This document shows positions 53,442 through 63,915 of a stretch of 64,000 nucleotides of DNA, one piece after another. Source of the stretch: Metabacillus arenae (GTDB lineage Bacteria > Bacillota > Bacilli > Bacillales > Bacillaceae); NCBI RefSeq assembly GCF_014773385.1, contig NZ_JACXAI010000014.1, positions 94,027 through 158,026 of the forward strand, in the 5' to 3' direction. Both the position numbers and the translations under genes were made by a program. Each line of letters opens with the position of its first letter. The stretch's first letter is position 1. The notes under the pieces were generated by a model. The model ran no database searches. It was not told the origin of the DNA and worked only from the letters and a program-made list of their open reading frames with translations.

Positions 53442-54527
53442 ATGAAAGGAAAAGTCGCCGTTATGGTAGAACCGCATAAACTTGAATATCAACAATATGA
53501 TTTGCCGACTCCAGAAAAAGGCGCTTTGTTGTTGAAGGTTATTAGAACAAACGTTTGTGGATCAGAACTGCATGTTTGGCACGGAGGTCATCCAGTGAAA
53601 AAGGATGGTGTCTTGGGACATGAGATGGTAGGGTTAATAGAAAAAATCGGTGAAGGAGTTACTAAGGATCATTCGGGAAAACCGGTTCGTGCCGGAGACC
53701 GTGTAGCTGTGACCTATTTTCAAGCATGCGGTAGGTGCCGTTCTTGTGCGAATGGGGAATATGTTTTATGTGAAAATACGTACGAATTTTTAAATAAACA
53801 GCCAGAAGAATCTCCTCATTTTCATGGGACTTTTTCCACACATTATTATGTACATCCTAATCAATTTTTTTATAAAGTTCCTGATATCATCCCGGATTCT
53901 GTTGCAGCAAGTGCCAACTGTGCCATATCTCAGGTTTTATATGGAATCGACAAATCCCAGCTGAAAATGAATGAAACGATCCTGATCCAAGGTGCCGGCG
54001 GATTGGGGCTTTATGGAGCCGCTATTGCAAAAGAAAGCGGAGCAAAAGTAATTATCATTGATGGGGTGCAGGAGAGATTAGATCTTGCCAAGAAATTCGG
54101 TGCCGATTATATAATTAATTTACATGAATATGATACGGTAGCAAAAAGAAGTTCATTAATAAAGGAACTCACGAATGGAAACGGAGCCAATGTCGGCATG
54201 GAGGTCACAGGCGTTCCAGATGCATTTAGTGAAGGAATTCACCATATAAGACCAGGCGGAAGGTATGTCACTATGGGAAATATTATAACTGGAGCGTTTA
54301 CCAAATTTGATCCCGGTTTATTGACAAGAAAATCGATAAATATTTATCCTGTTAATCGTTATCAACCTTGGTTTTTAAATAAATCACTAGATTTTTTAGC
54401 TAGTAATATACACAAATATCCGTTTGCAGATTTGGTGGACGCGGATTTTCATTTTGAAGAAATTGAAATCGCTTTAAATAAATCAATTAATAGAGAAGTA
54501 ACAAGAGCATCCATTGTGATTGCTTAA
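53442..54527 (+). CDS. Zinc-dependent alcohol dehydrogenase
   Basis: 361 residues of the medium-chain dehydrogenase family. Catalytic zinc ligands are in NVCGSELH and GHEMVG; the structural-zinc lobe CGRCRSCANGEYVLC is present; the cofactor loop is GAGGLGLYGA with an acidic residue (IIDG) that favours NAD. It resembles threonine/sorbitol-type dehydrogenases. GGAGG lies 8 bases before the ATG. In this operon it would oxidise the primary alcohol before the aldehyde dehydrogenases. The 53208-53441 gap holds nothing recognisable. Confidence 0.9.
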   Translation: MKGKVAVMVEPHKLEYQQYDLPTPEKGALLLKVIRTNVCGSELHVWHGGHPVKKDGVLGHEMVGLIEKIGEGVTKDHSGKPVRAGDRVAVTYFQACGRCRSCANGEYVLCENTYEFLNKQPEESPHFHGTFSTHYYVHPNQFFYKVPDIIPDSVAASANCAISQVLYGIDKSQLKMNETILIQGAGGLGLYGAAIAKESGAKVIIIDGVQERLDLAKKFGADYIINLHEYDTVAKRSSLIKELTNGNGANVGMEVTGVPDAFSEGIHHIRPGGRYVTMGNIITGAFTKFDPGLLTRKSINIYPVNRYQPWFLNKSLDFLASNIHKYPFADLVDADFHFEEIEIALNKSINREVTRASIVIA

Positions 54528-54737
54528 TTTGTAAACGCTGTATTAAAAATGGCACTTTTATAGGCATTGGGTGAAAGCCAGTTAAAAACAGCCATTGATT
54601 AAATTTTGACACGAGTACAAAGAATATTCCCATTATTCAAACTCAAAAAATACAGGATCTCCTACGCTGCGTACATACCTTTACCACTAAGTCCTAAATT
54701 CATTGTACTCGAATTTTAACAATTGAGAGGCGATACA

Positions 54738-55709
54738 ATGTACGTGAAACAGCTACCGAAACTAAAGTATAAACAGGGGGACTCCTTAGTTCCGATGTTT
54801 AGTGGAGAAAGCAATTTACAAACAGTCATCGCTGAACCTTGGTTGAAAATATCCGATGAAGGTCTTGCGTTGGAAGGACTGTGTTTCGACCGTCAAGGTA
54901 ATTTGTATTTTGTTGATGCCTTCGGCGGAAATGTATACCAGGTCACCCTTCCTGAAAAAAAGATAAAGATTATCTACAGGTTACCGGAATTAAACCCGGC
55001 TGCAGTGAAAATCCATAAAGATGGCAGACTTTTTGTATGTGGAGTGGGCGACTTTAAAAGTACGGGTCGTATTTTAGCCATGCAACAAGACGGATCGGAA
55101 GTAGAAGTGATTGTACCTTCTAGTACGGGGTACTGTATTGACGATTTGGTATTTGACCAAAAAGGCGGATTTTACTTCACCGATCTTAAAGGGTTCCCTA
55201 CCAATCCTATAGGTGGTGTCTATTATGTATCACCGGATTTTACCACAATACAGCCTGTCTTACAAAACATGGCTGCTGCGAATGGAATTGCCTTAAGCAC
55301 AGATGAAAAAACCCTTTGGGCTACGGAATTAAATGCGAATAGGCTGCACCGTGTTCTTTTGCAAGATGACGGCATTCAGATTGCTCCATTTGGCGCCAAT
55401 ATTCCGTATACTTTTACTGGTCATCATGGACCTGACTCTTGCTGTATTGATAGTGATGACAACCTCTACGTTGCAATGTATGAACAAGGAAGAGCCCTTG
55501 TTTTTAGTAAAACCGGTTACCCAATTGGACAAATCCTCTTGCCAGGGCGCGATACAGGGCATATGTTACGTTCAACTCATCCAGCTTTTATACCTGGTAC
55601 AGATCAACTCCTTATTTGTTCAAATGATGGCACCAATGGACGTGGTGCATGGATTTACATTGCACGAGGATTCGCAACCGGGCATTTAGGATATCAATTT
55701 AGCGAGTAG
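54738..55709 (+). CDS. SMP-30/gluconolactonase-like protein (2 of 2)
   Basis: 323 residues from ATG 54738 (GAGAGGCG 5 bases upstream; TTG 54723 of the longer frame overlaps this site). Same beta-propeller and metal-ligand wording as the protein at 47098 ([64 protein letters not shown]), and the two are about three-quarters identical by eye. The DNA just upstream of both genes is also similar. Lactonase activity is inferred from family. Confidence 0.87.
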   Translation: MYVKQLPKLKYKQGDSLVPMFSGESNLQTVIAEPWLKISDEGLALEGLCFDRQGNLYFVDAFGGNVYQVTLPEKKIKIIYRLPELNPAAVKIHKDGRLFVCGVGDFKSTGRILAMQQDGSEVEVIVPSSTGYCIDDLVFDQKGGFYFTDLKGFPTNPIGGVYYVSPDFTTIQPVLQNMAAANGIALSTDEKTLWATELNANRLHRVLLQDDGIQIAPFGANIPYTFTGHHGPDSCCIDSDDNLYVAMYEQGRALVFSKTGYPIGQILLPGRDTGHMLRSTHPAFIPGTDQLLICSNDGTNGRGAWIYIARGFATGHLGYQFSE

Positions 55710-55816
55710 GATGAATTGGAACACAGATCACCTAACCCTCACGACATAAAGTGTTTACACTTTTGGGATATAGTTTCATAAAAGAATATGAAATGACAAT
55801 AAGGAGGAGTTAAGTA

Positions 55817-56560
55817 ATGGGCAAATTAGCTGGGAAAGTCGCTGTCATCACTGGTGGTTCCCGCGGACAAGGTGCTTCACATGTTCGCATGTTTGTAGAA
55901 GAAGGGGCTAAAGTCGTTTTCACTGATATTCTTGTTGATGAAGGAGAAGCCTTAGCAAAAGAACTAGGTGAAAATGTTAAATTCGTTAAACATGATGTCA
56001 CGAATCCGAAAGAATGGAAACATGTAATGGATGAAACGGAATCAACCTTTGGAGCTGTTAACATACTCATAAACAATGCTGGGATCTATTTGGGAAAGTA
56101 TATTGAAGACCTTTCTGAAGAAGAGTTTCGAAAAGTGATTAATGTTAATCTTTTTTCTGTATTCCTTGGCATGAAAACAGTTCTTCCTTCTATGAAAAAG
56201 GCAGGAAAAGGTTCTATCATTAATGTATCTTCCATAAATGGATTACGAGGTATGGTTGCCAGTGCAGCCTATGACGCTTCTAAGTTTGCGATAAGGGGGA
56301 TAACGAAGACTGCCGCATTGGAATTTGCCGAATATGGCATTCGAGTAAATTCCGTTCATCCAGGTGCTATTCAAACTCCGATGATTGAAACTGAGGATGC
56401 GATAGAAAATGCTGGAGAAACGTATGGAAAAGCACCATTAAAAAGAGTTGGACAACCAGAAGAAGTATCTAAACTCGTGATATTCTTGGCATCAGATGAT
56501 TCAAGTTATTCGACGGGATCCGAATTTGTTCTTGATGGTGGCGTCACCGCATCCAATTAA
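55817..56560 (+). CDS. Short-chain dehydrogenase/reductase (4 of 4)
   Basis: 247 residues. TGGSRGQG loop (12-19; RGQG instead of the usual GIG), NNAGIYL, Ser in NVSSINGLRGM, YDASK catalytic pair, and HPGAIQTPM. This variant is close to the 3-alpha(20-beta)-hydroxysteroid dehydrogenase-like SDRs. AAGGAGGAG lies 8 bases before the ATG. It ends the operon; a palindrome and hairpin follow. Confidence 0.88.
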   Translation: MGKLAGKVAVITGGSRGQGASHVRMFVEEGAKVVFTDILVDEGEALAKELGENVKFVKHDVTNPKEWKHVMDETESTFGAVNILINNAGIYLGKYIEDLSEEEFRKVINVNLFSVFLGMKTVLPSMKKAGKGSIINVSSINGLRGMVASAAYDASKFAIRGITKTAALEFAEYGIRVNSVHPGAIQTPMIETEDAIENAGETYGKAPLKRVGQPEEVSKLVIFLASDDSSYSTGSEFVLDGGVTASN

Positions 56561-56586
56561 TTCACTTTATAAAATCGAAATCTTTG

Positions 56587-56604
56587 CTATACAATTTTGT
56601 ATAG
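56587..56604. repeat. 18-base palindrome after the SDR
   Basis: CTATACAATTTTGTATAG has 8-base arms with a TT spacer. Possibly an operator or weak hairpin; no T tract follows. Confidence 0.5.
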
Positions 56605-56700
56605 TCTAAACCATCCTTTATCTAAGTGAAGGGTGCGAGTACTACCCCTATCGGTAGAATATACATAAACAAAAGAAAGGGGCTAACGCCTTGTGAGATA

Positions 56701-56750
56701 CGAGAAAACCGCCTATCAAACCAAAGATGGGGCGGTTTTTCTCGTTTCTA
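56701..56750 (+). terminator. Hairpin before the thiolase fossil
   Basis: CGAGAAAACCGCC pairs with GGCGGTTTTTCTCG over a 17-base loop, followed by TTTC. It can end the 53442-56560 operon. Confidence 0.7.
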
Positions 56751-56787
56751 TCGATTTCTCTATGATAACATGATAAAACCCTCTTTT

Positions 56788-56919
56788 AAGGCATTTGCCA
56801 GCCGAGAAAGTCAGCGCTGAACGCAGCAAGCGGAGCAACCGGGCAGGTTTTTGGAAGAAATCGTAACGGTCGAGGTTAAGAAAAAGACCATTGAATTTTC
56901 GGAAGAGGTGGAAGGATGA
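56788..56919 (+). pseudogene. Thiolase gene fragment
   Basis: The frame reads KAFASRESQR, a stop at 56818-56820, TQQAEQPGRFLEEIVTVEVK and KKTIEFSEEVEG to TGA 56917. The intact thiolase has AFAAESQRKTQQAKQLGRFQ then EEIVTVTVKDKKQTIEFSED, so this is a 40-codon internal piece of a paralogue with small changes and no ends. Confidence 0.8.
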
Positions 56920-56968
56920 AAACGTAAATATCTGGTAGGACATAAACCTTTGTAATCATGCAATGTTA
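56911..56968 (+). repeat. Direct repeat, first copy (around promoter P7)
   Basis: GAAGGATGAAAACGTAAAT, then (A)TCTGGTAGGACATAAA and CTTTGTAATCATGCAATGTTA are repeated at 57096-57152 with few changes. The two copies flank the sigma-54 promoter module C. Confidence 0.85.
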
Positions 56969-57007
56969 CAGTAAAGGATGGGAAATTACATCAACCATAT
57001 ATATACA

Positions 57008-57093
57008 GACAAAGTAAAATCAAGGTACTACTAGTAAAATTTATGTTGGCATGCATTTTGCAAAATTAATAGATTAATAATACTAGTAGGAGG
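57008..57093 (+). repeat. Sigma-54 promoter module, copy C of 3
   Basis: Same block as 37279-37368 and 44169-44255, including TTAATAGATTAATAATACTAGTAGGAGG. Confidence 0.85.
57047..57062 (+). promoter_or_regulatory. Sigma-54 promoter P7
   Basis: TGGCATGCATTTTGCA, identical to P5 in all 16 bases and with 12-base GG-GC spacing. It lies about 215 bases before the MFS gene at 57278. Confidence 0.88.
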
Positions 57094-57095
57094 CA

Positions 57096-57152
57096 GAAGG
57101 ATGAAAACGTAAATCTCGGTAGGACATAAATCTTTGTGATCATGCAATGTTA
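57096..57152 (+). repeat. Direct repeat, second copy
   Basis: Second copy of the element at 56911-56968, located in the leader between P7 and the MFS gene. Its TCTCGGTAGGACATAAAT part is also present at 44275 behind P5. Confidence 0.85.
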
Positions 57153-57277
57153 GGCATTAAAGGAGAAACGGGCTAACGGTGCAAAGGTGAGGACGTATCT
57201 TGGACTCACAACGAAATGAGGACAAATTGTAAGCGTTCACTAAAATAATTGGTAGTTTATATAGGGGGATAAGATAA

Positions 57278-58609
57278 ATGAATAATCGATATAGATTCTT
57301 TATTATGTCACTGATTATATTTATTAATATTGTTAATTATGTAGATCGAGGAGCCATTTCCTACGCTTCGGAATATTTTATTTCAGAATATCATTTAACT
57401 ACTGAGGGATGGGGACAAGTATTGGGCTTTTTCGGTTACGGTTATATCTTTGGAGCGCTATTGGGTGGCATTCTTGTGGATAAGTTAGGCCCGAAACTTG
57501 TTTGGATATTAGCCGCATGCGGTTGGTCAATCTTTGTGGCCCTTACTCCCTTTGCTGGACAAATAAGTATAGAAATTTTTGGAGGATCTGCTTTATTTGG
57601 ATTAGCAGTGGTACGTATAATGTTTGGACTTGCGGAAGCTCCGTTTGGTACAGCAGGAATTCGTAGTATGGCTAACTGGACAGCACCAAGAGAAAGAGCT
57701 TTTGCTAATTCTATCGGAGTTGTAGGTGTACCGATAGGTGCTTTACTAACAGCCCCTGTAGCTGTAGGGTTGCTATCTATTGCTAGTTATAAAATGATGT
57801 TTGTTATTTTAGGTGCAATTGGTATTGTTTGGGCAATTATATGGAGTAAAGTTTTCACAAATCGTCCTGAGGACAATAAAAAAGTAACAAGCTTAGAGTT
57901 AGCGGCTATTCGTTCTAGGGAAGGTTTGCTCGAAAATGAAATAACAATAGATGAATCTGAAAAAGAACATATTCCATGGTATACGTTTTTTAAGAACCCA
58001 ACATTGATATTTAATGCTTTAGGATGGTTTTGTGGAACGTATATAGCTTTTGTGATATTAACGTGGACACCGAAATATTTAATGGATACATTTAATTATG
58101 GTCTTTCTTCTCTTTGGTATCTGGGGATGATTCCATGGATTGGAGCTGTTTTTACGATCGTCTTGGGGGGGAAAATTTCTGATAAATTAAAAAGCAAAAC
58201 AGGTAGCTTGAAAATTGCAAGATCAGGTTTGACTGCATTCTCCTACTTTTGTACCGCTGTTTGCTTTATATTAACCCTTAATGCAAATAGTGCTGCAATA
58301 GTGATACTCTTAATGTGTGTTGGGAACGCATTTAATTTTCTATCTGTCGGTATACATTGGACCGTAATTGTGGATACAGCTCCTTCTAAAATAGGAACAT
58401 TTGGAGGAATGACGCAATTTATACAGAGCACTGCATCCATTTTAGGCCCAACATTAACAGGAATTCTTGTTGCAAGCAATGGATATACGGCAATGTTTAT
58501 AGGAGCAGCTGTTGCAGCTTTATTGGGCTCAGTAGCAATGCTGTTTGTAAATCCTAGGAAAAAACCTGCTGTTTCAAAACCGATGAAATCATTAACTGTA
58601 AATGAATAA
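57278..58609 (+). CDS. MFS transporter, ACS family (second copy)
   Basis: 443 residues, 12 helices. Clearly paralogous to the protein at 29519: IIFINIVNYVDRGAISYASEYFI, GFFGYGYIFGALLGGILVDKLGPKLVWI, RIMFGLAEAPFGTAGIRSMANWTAPRERA, and GMTQFIQSTASILGPTLTGILVASNGY. It should import a small organic anion such as a sugar acid. AGGGGGA lies 9 bases before the ATG and the gene is behind sigma-54 promoter P7. A cupin gene follows after 80 bases. Confidence 0.87.
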   Translation: MNNRYRFFIMSLIIFINIVNYVDRGAISYASEYFISEYHLTTEGWGQVLGFFGYGYIFGALLGGILVDKLGPKLVWILAACGWSIFVALTPFAGQISIEIFGGSALFGLAVVRIMFGLAEAPFGTAGIRSMANWTAPRERAFANSIGVVGVPIGALLTAPVAVGLLSIASYKMMFVILGAIGIVWAIIWSKVFTNRPEDNKKVTSLELAAIRSREGLLENEITIDESEKEHIPWYTFFKNPTLIFNALGWFCGTYIAFVILTWTPKYLMDTFNYGLSSLWYLGMIPWIGAVFTIVLGGKISDKLKSKTGSLKIARSGLTAFSYFCTAVCFILTLNANSAAIVILLMCVGNAFNFLSVGIHWTVIVDTAPSKIGTFGGMTQFIQSTASILGPTLTGILVASNGYTAMFIGAAVAALLGSVAMLFVNPRKKPAVSKPMKSLTVNE

Positions 58610-58689
58610 GGTTTTGTCTAATCTCTCAAACAGATTTAATAAATAGTATCAATTCATAAAAAAATTAAAAAGAAAGTAGGAATTAAAAT

Positions 58690-59085
58690 ATGGAAAATGA
58701 ACAATTAAGCAATAGCACAATCTTTCCATTGGGGGAAAAAGTTGAAGCAAACTTTATCGGGGATGCATACTTACAAATGGTGTTTACCGATGAGACGCCA
58801 CTCAATGCATCAATCGGGAATGTAACCTTTGCACCAGGTGCTCGCAATAACTGGCACTCTCATAAAATTGGGCAAGTTTTATTAGTTACAGGAGGTGAGG
58901 GTTGGTATCAAGAAGAAGGAAAACCAGCTCAGTTACTCAAAACAGGGGATGTGGTGAATATTCCGCCGCATGTAAAACATTGGCATGGTGCGACAAAAGA
59001 CAGTTGGTTTGTCCACTTAGCAATGACACCGGGTGAAACGGATTGGTTAGAACCTGTCGATGATGAATGGTATAATGAATTATAA
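58690..59085 (+). CDS. Single-domain cupin, near-duplicate of the 7926 gene
   Basis: 131 residues, with ligands His56, His58, Gln62 and His97. Only a few residues differ from the protein at 7926-8324 (near the start and the last dozen), and long stretches of DNA are identical, so one was copied from the other recently although they lie 50 kb apart and in different regulatory settings (TetR versus sigma-54). Follows the ACS carrier, probably in the same transcript. Function unknown. Confidence 0.87.
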   Translation: MENEQLSNSTIFPLGEKVEANFIGDAYLQMVFTDETPLNASIGNVTFAPGARNNWHSHKIGQVLLVTGGEGWYQEEGKPAQLLKTGDVVNIPPHVKHWHGATKDSWFVHLAMTPGETDWLEPVDDEWYNEL

Positions 59086-59114
59086 TTATATAAACGGCTA
59101 ATGCCTGAATAAGT

Positions 59115-59150
59115 AACCGATTCTCCATTATTTTGGGGAATCGGTTTTGC
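59115..59150 (+). terminator. Terminator after the MFS-cupin operon
   Basis: ACCGATTC and GAATCGGT arms with TTTTGCC after. This marks the right end of the catabolic island. The 59150-59329 remainder contains a minus-strand reading (SPPGEFDDTNIAYKILLDEL) that may be the tail of a lost gene; not annotated further. Confidence 0.7.
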
Positions 59151-59329
59151 CGTTCTTATAACAACTCTCCACAAGAGAAATAACTCGTCTAACAGTATTT
59201 TATAAGCAATATTTGTATCATCAAATTCGCCCGGAGGAGACATAGGAAGAATCCCATAAATTCTCGCGAGTAAATCAACGGATTTATGATAACCTAAGTT
59301 AAAAATGAATATTAATTAGGAGCTGGAAA

Positions 59330-60217
59330 ATGGAGTTAAGAGTGCTTAGGTATTTTTTGACAGTTGCACGTGTAGAAAGTATTACTCATGCGGCTGATAT
59401 ATTACATATAACACAGCCCACGTTAAGCAGACAACTAGCGGATTTAGAAAATGAGTTAGGTACTCAACTACTTATACGTGGAAAAAGAAAGATATCATTA
59501 ACAGATGCTGGTATGCTTTTTCGTCAAAGAGCAGAAGAAATCCTTACCCTTGCTGATCGGACAGAGAAAGAATTTAAAGATCGAAAAAACCTTGTAGGAG
59601 GTACAATAGCCATTGGAAGCGTTGAAGCAATGTCTTCGCAAGTTTTAGGGAAATTGTTAAAAGCATTTTATGCTGAATACCCACAAGTAAGTTATCATAT
59701 TTTTACAGGAACAGGAGATGAAATAAAGGAAAAAATAGATAATGGATTACTTGAGGTCGGAATTTTATTAGAGCCTATTAATATCAACAGTGAAAAATAC
59801 GATTTTATCAGGTTGCCTCAAAAGGAACGATGGGGAATACTTACAAAGATATCTTCTTCGCTTGCACAGAAGGATCATGTAACTCCTAAAGATCTTATTA
59901 GAGTTCCCCTACTCATCTCTGGTCGCCCAGTAGTACAAAATGAAATTGCTAGTTGGTTTGCTGATGACTATGCACATTTACGTTTTGTAGCTACCTTTAC
60001 CTTAATTTCCAATGTCATTAATCTTGTAGAAAATGGTTTGGGAAATGCAATATGTATAGAAGGTGCTCTTGGGATGAGGGATTCTGACCATCTTTGTTTC
60101 AGGCCGTTTTATCCCGAACTTCTATCAGGATGTGTAATCGTTTGGAAAAAACACAAGGTTATGAGTGAAACTGCTACTCGCTTTATCCAATTTATCAAAC
60201 ATGCTTTAAAGGCATAA
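59330..60217 (+). CDS. LysR-family transcriptional regulator
   Basis: 295 residues. N-terminal winged helix-turn-helix (MELRVLRYFLTVARVESITHAADILHITQPTLSRQLADLENELGTQLLIRGKRKISLTDAGMLF, residues 1-64) and a type 2 periplasmic-binding-like effector domain (GTIAIGSVEAMSSQVLGKLLKAF onward). It is of the CynR/YwbI-like group. GGAGCTGG precedes the ATG. It is between the island and the beta-glucoside operon; LysR regulators usually act on an adjacent divergent gene, but none is divergent here, so its target is unknown. Confidence 0.9.
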   Translation: MELRVLRYFLTVARVESITHAADILHITQPTLSRQLADLENELGTQLLIRGKRKISLTDAGMLFRQRAEEILTLADRTEKEFKDRKNLVGGTIAIGSVEAMSSQVLGKLLKAFYAEYPQVSYHIFTGTGDEIKEKIDNGLLEVGILLEPININSEKYDFIRLPQKERWGILTKISSSLAQKDHVTPKDLIRVPLLISGRPVVQNEIASWFADDYAHLRFVATFTLISNVINLVENGLGNAICIEGALGMRDSDHLCFRPFYPELLSGCVIVWKKHKVMSETATRFIQFIKHALKA

Positions 60218-60273
60218 TAAGGCATAGATTATAGGTATTAGATATAGTTATTTATTTGGTGATAATATAAGGA

Positions 60274-60289
60274 TGTAAACGCGATTACA
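60274..60289 (+). promoter_or_regulatory. Candidate cre-like site 1 upstream of the PTS gene
   Basis: TGTAAACGCGATTACA is an imperfect palindrome resembling a catabolite-responsive element with one or two extra bases. It lies just after an AT-rich GATAATAT that could be a -10 region. Confidence 0.4.
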
Positions 60290-60326
60290 ACCTTTCATTA
60301 TTGCCGATAAATAACTTTTTTGTTTT

Positions 60327-60340
60327 TGAAAACGATTTAA
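60327..60340 (+). promoter_or_regulatory. Candidate cre site 2 upstream of the PTS gene
   Basis: TGAAAACGATTTAA matches TGWAANCGNTNWCA at all but one position. CcpA repression of a beta-glucoside PTS operon is expected from Bacillus biology. No antiterminator (ribonucleic antiterminator/LicT-type hairpin) was seen. Confidence 0.45.
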
Positions 60341-60356
60341 AAATTATAGACATTGA

Positions 60357-62270
<1,914 letters not shown>

Positions 62271-62285
62271 AATGAAGAGACATAT

Positions 62286-62319
62286 GGTTTCAGCTTGGCG
62301 CTGAAACCGTCTGTTTTTT
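62286..62319 (+). terminator. Intercistronic terminator/attenuator hairpin
   Basis: GGTTTCAGC-TTGGC-GCTGAAACC, then GTCTG and seven T, between the PTS gene and the glucosidase. It should reduce read-through and lower glucosidase expression, or mark an mRNA end that is protected. Confidence 0.8.
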
Positions 62320-62339
62320 AGAAAGCGAGGAATTTAATA

Positions 62340-63755
62340 ATGAAACACGCACAATTAAAACCATTTCCAAAGGATTTTTTCTGGGGAGCATCAACTTCCG
62401 CTTACCAAGTGGAAGGAGCTTGGAATAAGGATGGCAAAGGTCCTTCTGTCATGGATATGAGAAGGAAATATCCAGAGGGGACAACAGATTTTAAAGTAGC
62501 GAGCGACCACTATCACCGCTATCAGGAAGATGTTGCGCTAATGGCTGAAATGGGCTTTAAAGCGTATCGATTCTCGATTGCCTGGACACGGATTATCCCG
62601 AACGGAACGGGTGAAGTGAATCTAAAGGGGATTGAATTCTACAGCAATTTAATCAATGAGCTTATCAAATATAATATCGAGCCCATCGTGACGATGTATC
62701 ACTTTGACCTGCCATATGCCCTGCATGAGCGCGGCGGCTGGTCTAATCGAGAAACGGTTAATGCCTTTGTTGATTATGCAAAAGTCTTATTTGAAAACTA
62801 CGGCGACCGCGTAAAATACTGGCTGACAATTAATGAACAGAACATGATGATTATGCACGGTAAAGCACTTGGTATACTCGACCCAGATCTAGAGGATGCA
62901 GATCGTGAGCTTTATCAGCAGAATCACCATATGCTAGTTGCACAAGCGAAGGTAATGGACTTATGTCATCAAACACTGCCTGCAGCTTTAATCGGGCCAG
63001 CTCCTAATATTGCTTATGTTTATCCAGCTACCTCTAACCCAGAGGATGTGTTAGCATCGCAAAATTTCAATGCAATTCGAAACTGGCTATATCTAGACGC
63101 TGCCGTATATGGCCGGTATAATGCAACGGCTTGGAGCTATTTAGAAGAAAAAGGCTATGTTCCTACAATTGAAGATGGGGATATGGAAACTTTGAAAAAA
63201 GCTAAACCAGATTACATTGCGTTTAACTATTATGCTACAAAAACAGTCGAAGCCTCCGTTGGAGATGGGAATGATAAGAGTGGAACTGGGGATCAGGAAA
63301 TTGTCATTGGGGAAGCAGGTGTTTATAAAGGGCATAGCAACCCTAACCTTCCAACAAATGATTTTGGGTGGCAAATCGATCCGGTTGGATTCCGTGCAAC
63401 GCTTCGTGAGGTATATGATCGTTACCAGTTACCAATTATCATTACTGAAAATGGGCTTGGAGCAATAGATAAGGTTGAAGAGGACGGATCTATTCGTGAT
63501 CCTTACCGCATTAATTATTTTAAACAACACATTGAACAAATGCAGCTTGCTATTACTGACGGGGTAGATCTTTTCGGATATTGTCCGTGGTCAGCGGTTG
63601 ACTTAATTTCCACGCACTCAGGTGCAAAGAAGCGATACGGCTTCGTTTTTGTCGACCGTGAGGAATTTGACTTGAAAGAACTTCGTCGTATTCCTAAGCA
63701 AAGCTTTTATTGGTATAAGGATGTGATTCGTTCCAATGGAGAAAAATTACAATAA
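62340..63755 (+). CDS. 6-phospho-beta-glucosidase (GH1)
   Basis: 471 residues, GH1 barrel. FFWGASTSAYQVEGAWNKDGKG at the start, the acid/base Glu166 in LTINEQNMM (TINEQ in place of the common TxNEP), the nucleophile Glu in IIITENGLGA near residue 368, and the phosphate-binding Lys/Tyr region SGAKKRYGFVFVDR typical of 6-phospho-glucosidases. It cleaves the phosphorylated beta-glucoside brought in by the upstream PTS. GCGAGG lies 9 bases before the ATG. Confidence 0.93.
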   Translation: MKHAQLKPFPKDFFWGASTSAYQVEGAWNKDGKGPSVMDMRRKYPEGTTDFKVASDHYHRYQEDVALMAEMGFKAYRFSIAWTRIIPNGTGEVNLKGIEFYSNLINELIKYNIEPIVTMYHFDLPYALHERGGWSNRETVNAFVDYAKVLFENYGDRVKYWLTINEQNMMIMHGKALGILDPDLEDADRELYQQNHHMLVAQAKVMDLCHQTLPAALIGPAPNIAYVYPATSNPEDVLASQNFNAIRNWLYLDAAVYGRYNATAWSYLEEKGYVPTIEDGDMETLKKAKPDYIAFNYYATKTVEASVGDGNDKSGTGDQEIVIGEAGVYKGHSNPNLPTNDFGWQIDPVGFRATLREVYDRYQLPIIITENGLGAIDKVEEDGSIRDPYRINYFKQHIEQMQLAITDGVDLFGYCPWSAVDLISTHSGAKKRYGFVFVDREEFDLKELRRIPKQSFYWYKDVIRSNGEKLQ

Positions 63756-63826
63756 AAAAGGAACGAAGTTTATAGCTTATTAGATAGATGCCATCACTTC
63801 TTTTTATTTTGATTACTGTATAAAAA

Positions 63827-63860
63827 GGAGGCTGCCGATATTTTTCTCGGCAGCCTTTTA
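63827..63860 (+). terminator. Terminator of the beta-glucoside operon
   Basis: AGGCTGCCGA and TCGGCAGCCT form a perfect 10-bp stem followed by TTTT. Confidence 0.92.
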
Positions 63861-63901
63861 GCATTTCTTTCAAAGTTGCTTTCTAAACTTAATTTATGTT
63901 T

Positions 63902-63915
63902 CAACACTAGTGTTG
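63902..63915. repeat. 14-base perfect palindrome near the right edge
   Basis: CAACACTAGTGTTG, about 75-85 bases before a TATAAT at 63989. It may be an operator of a gene lying beyond the window. Confidence 0.45.
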
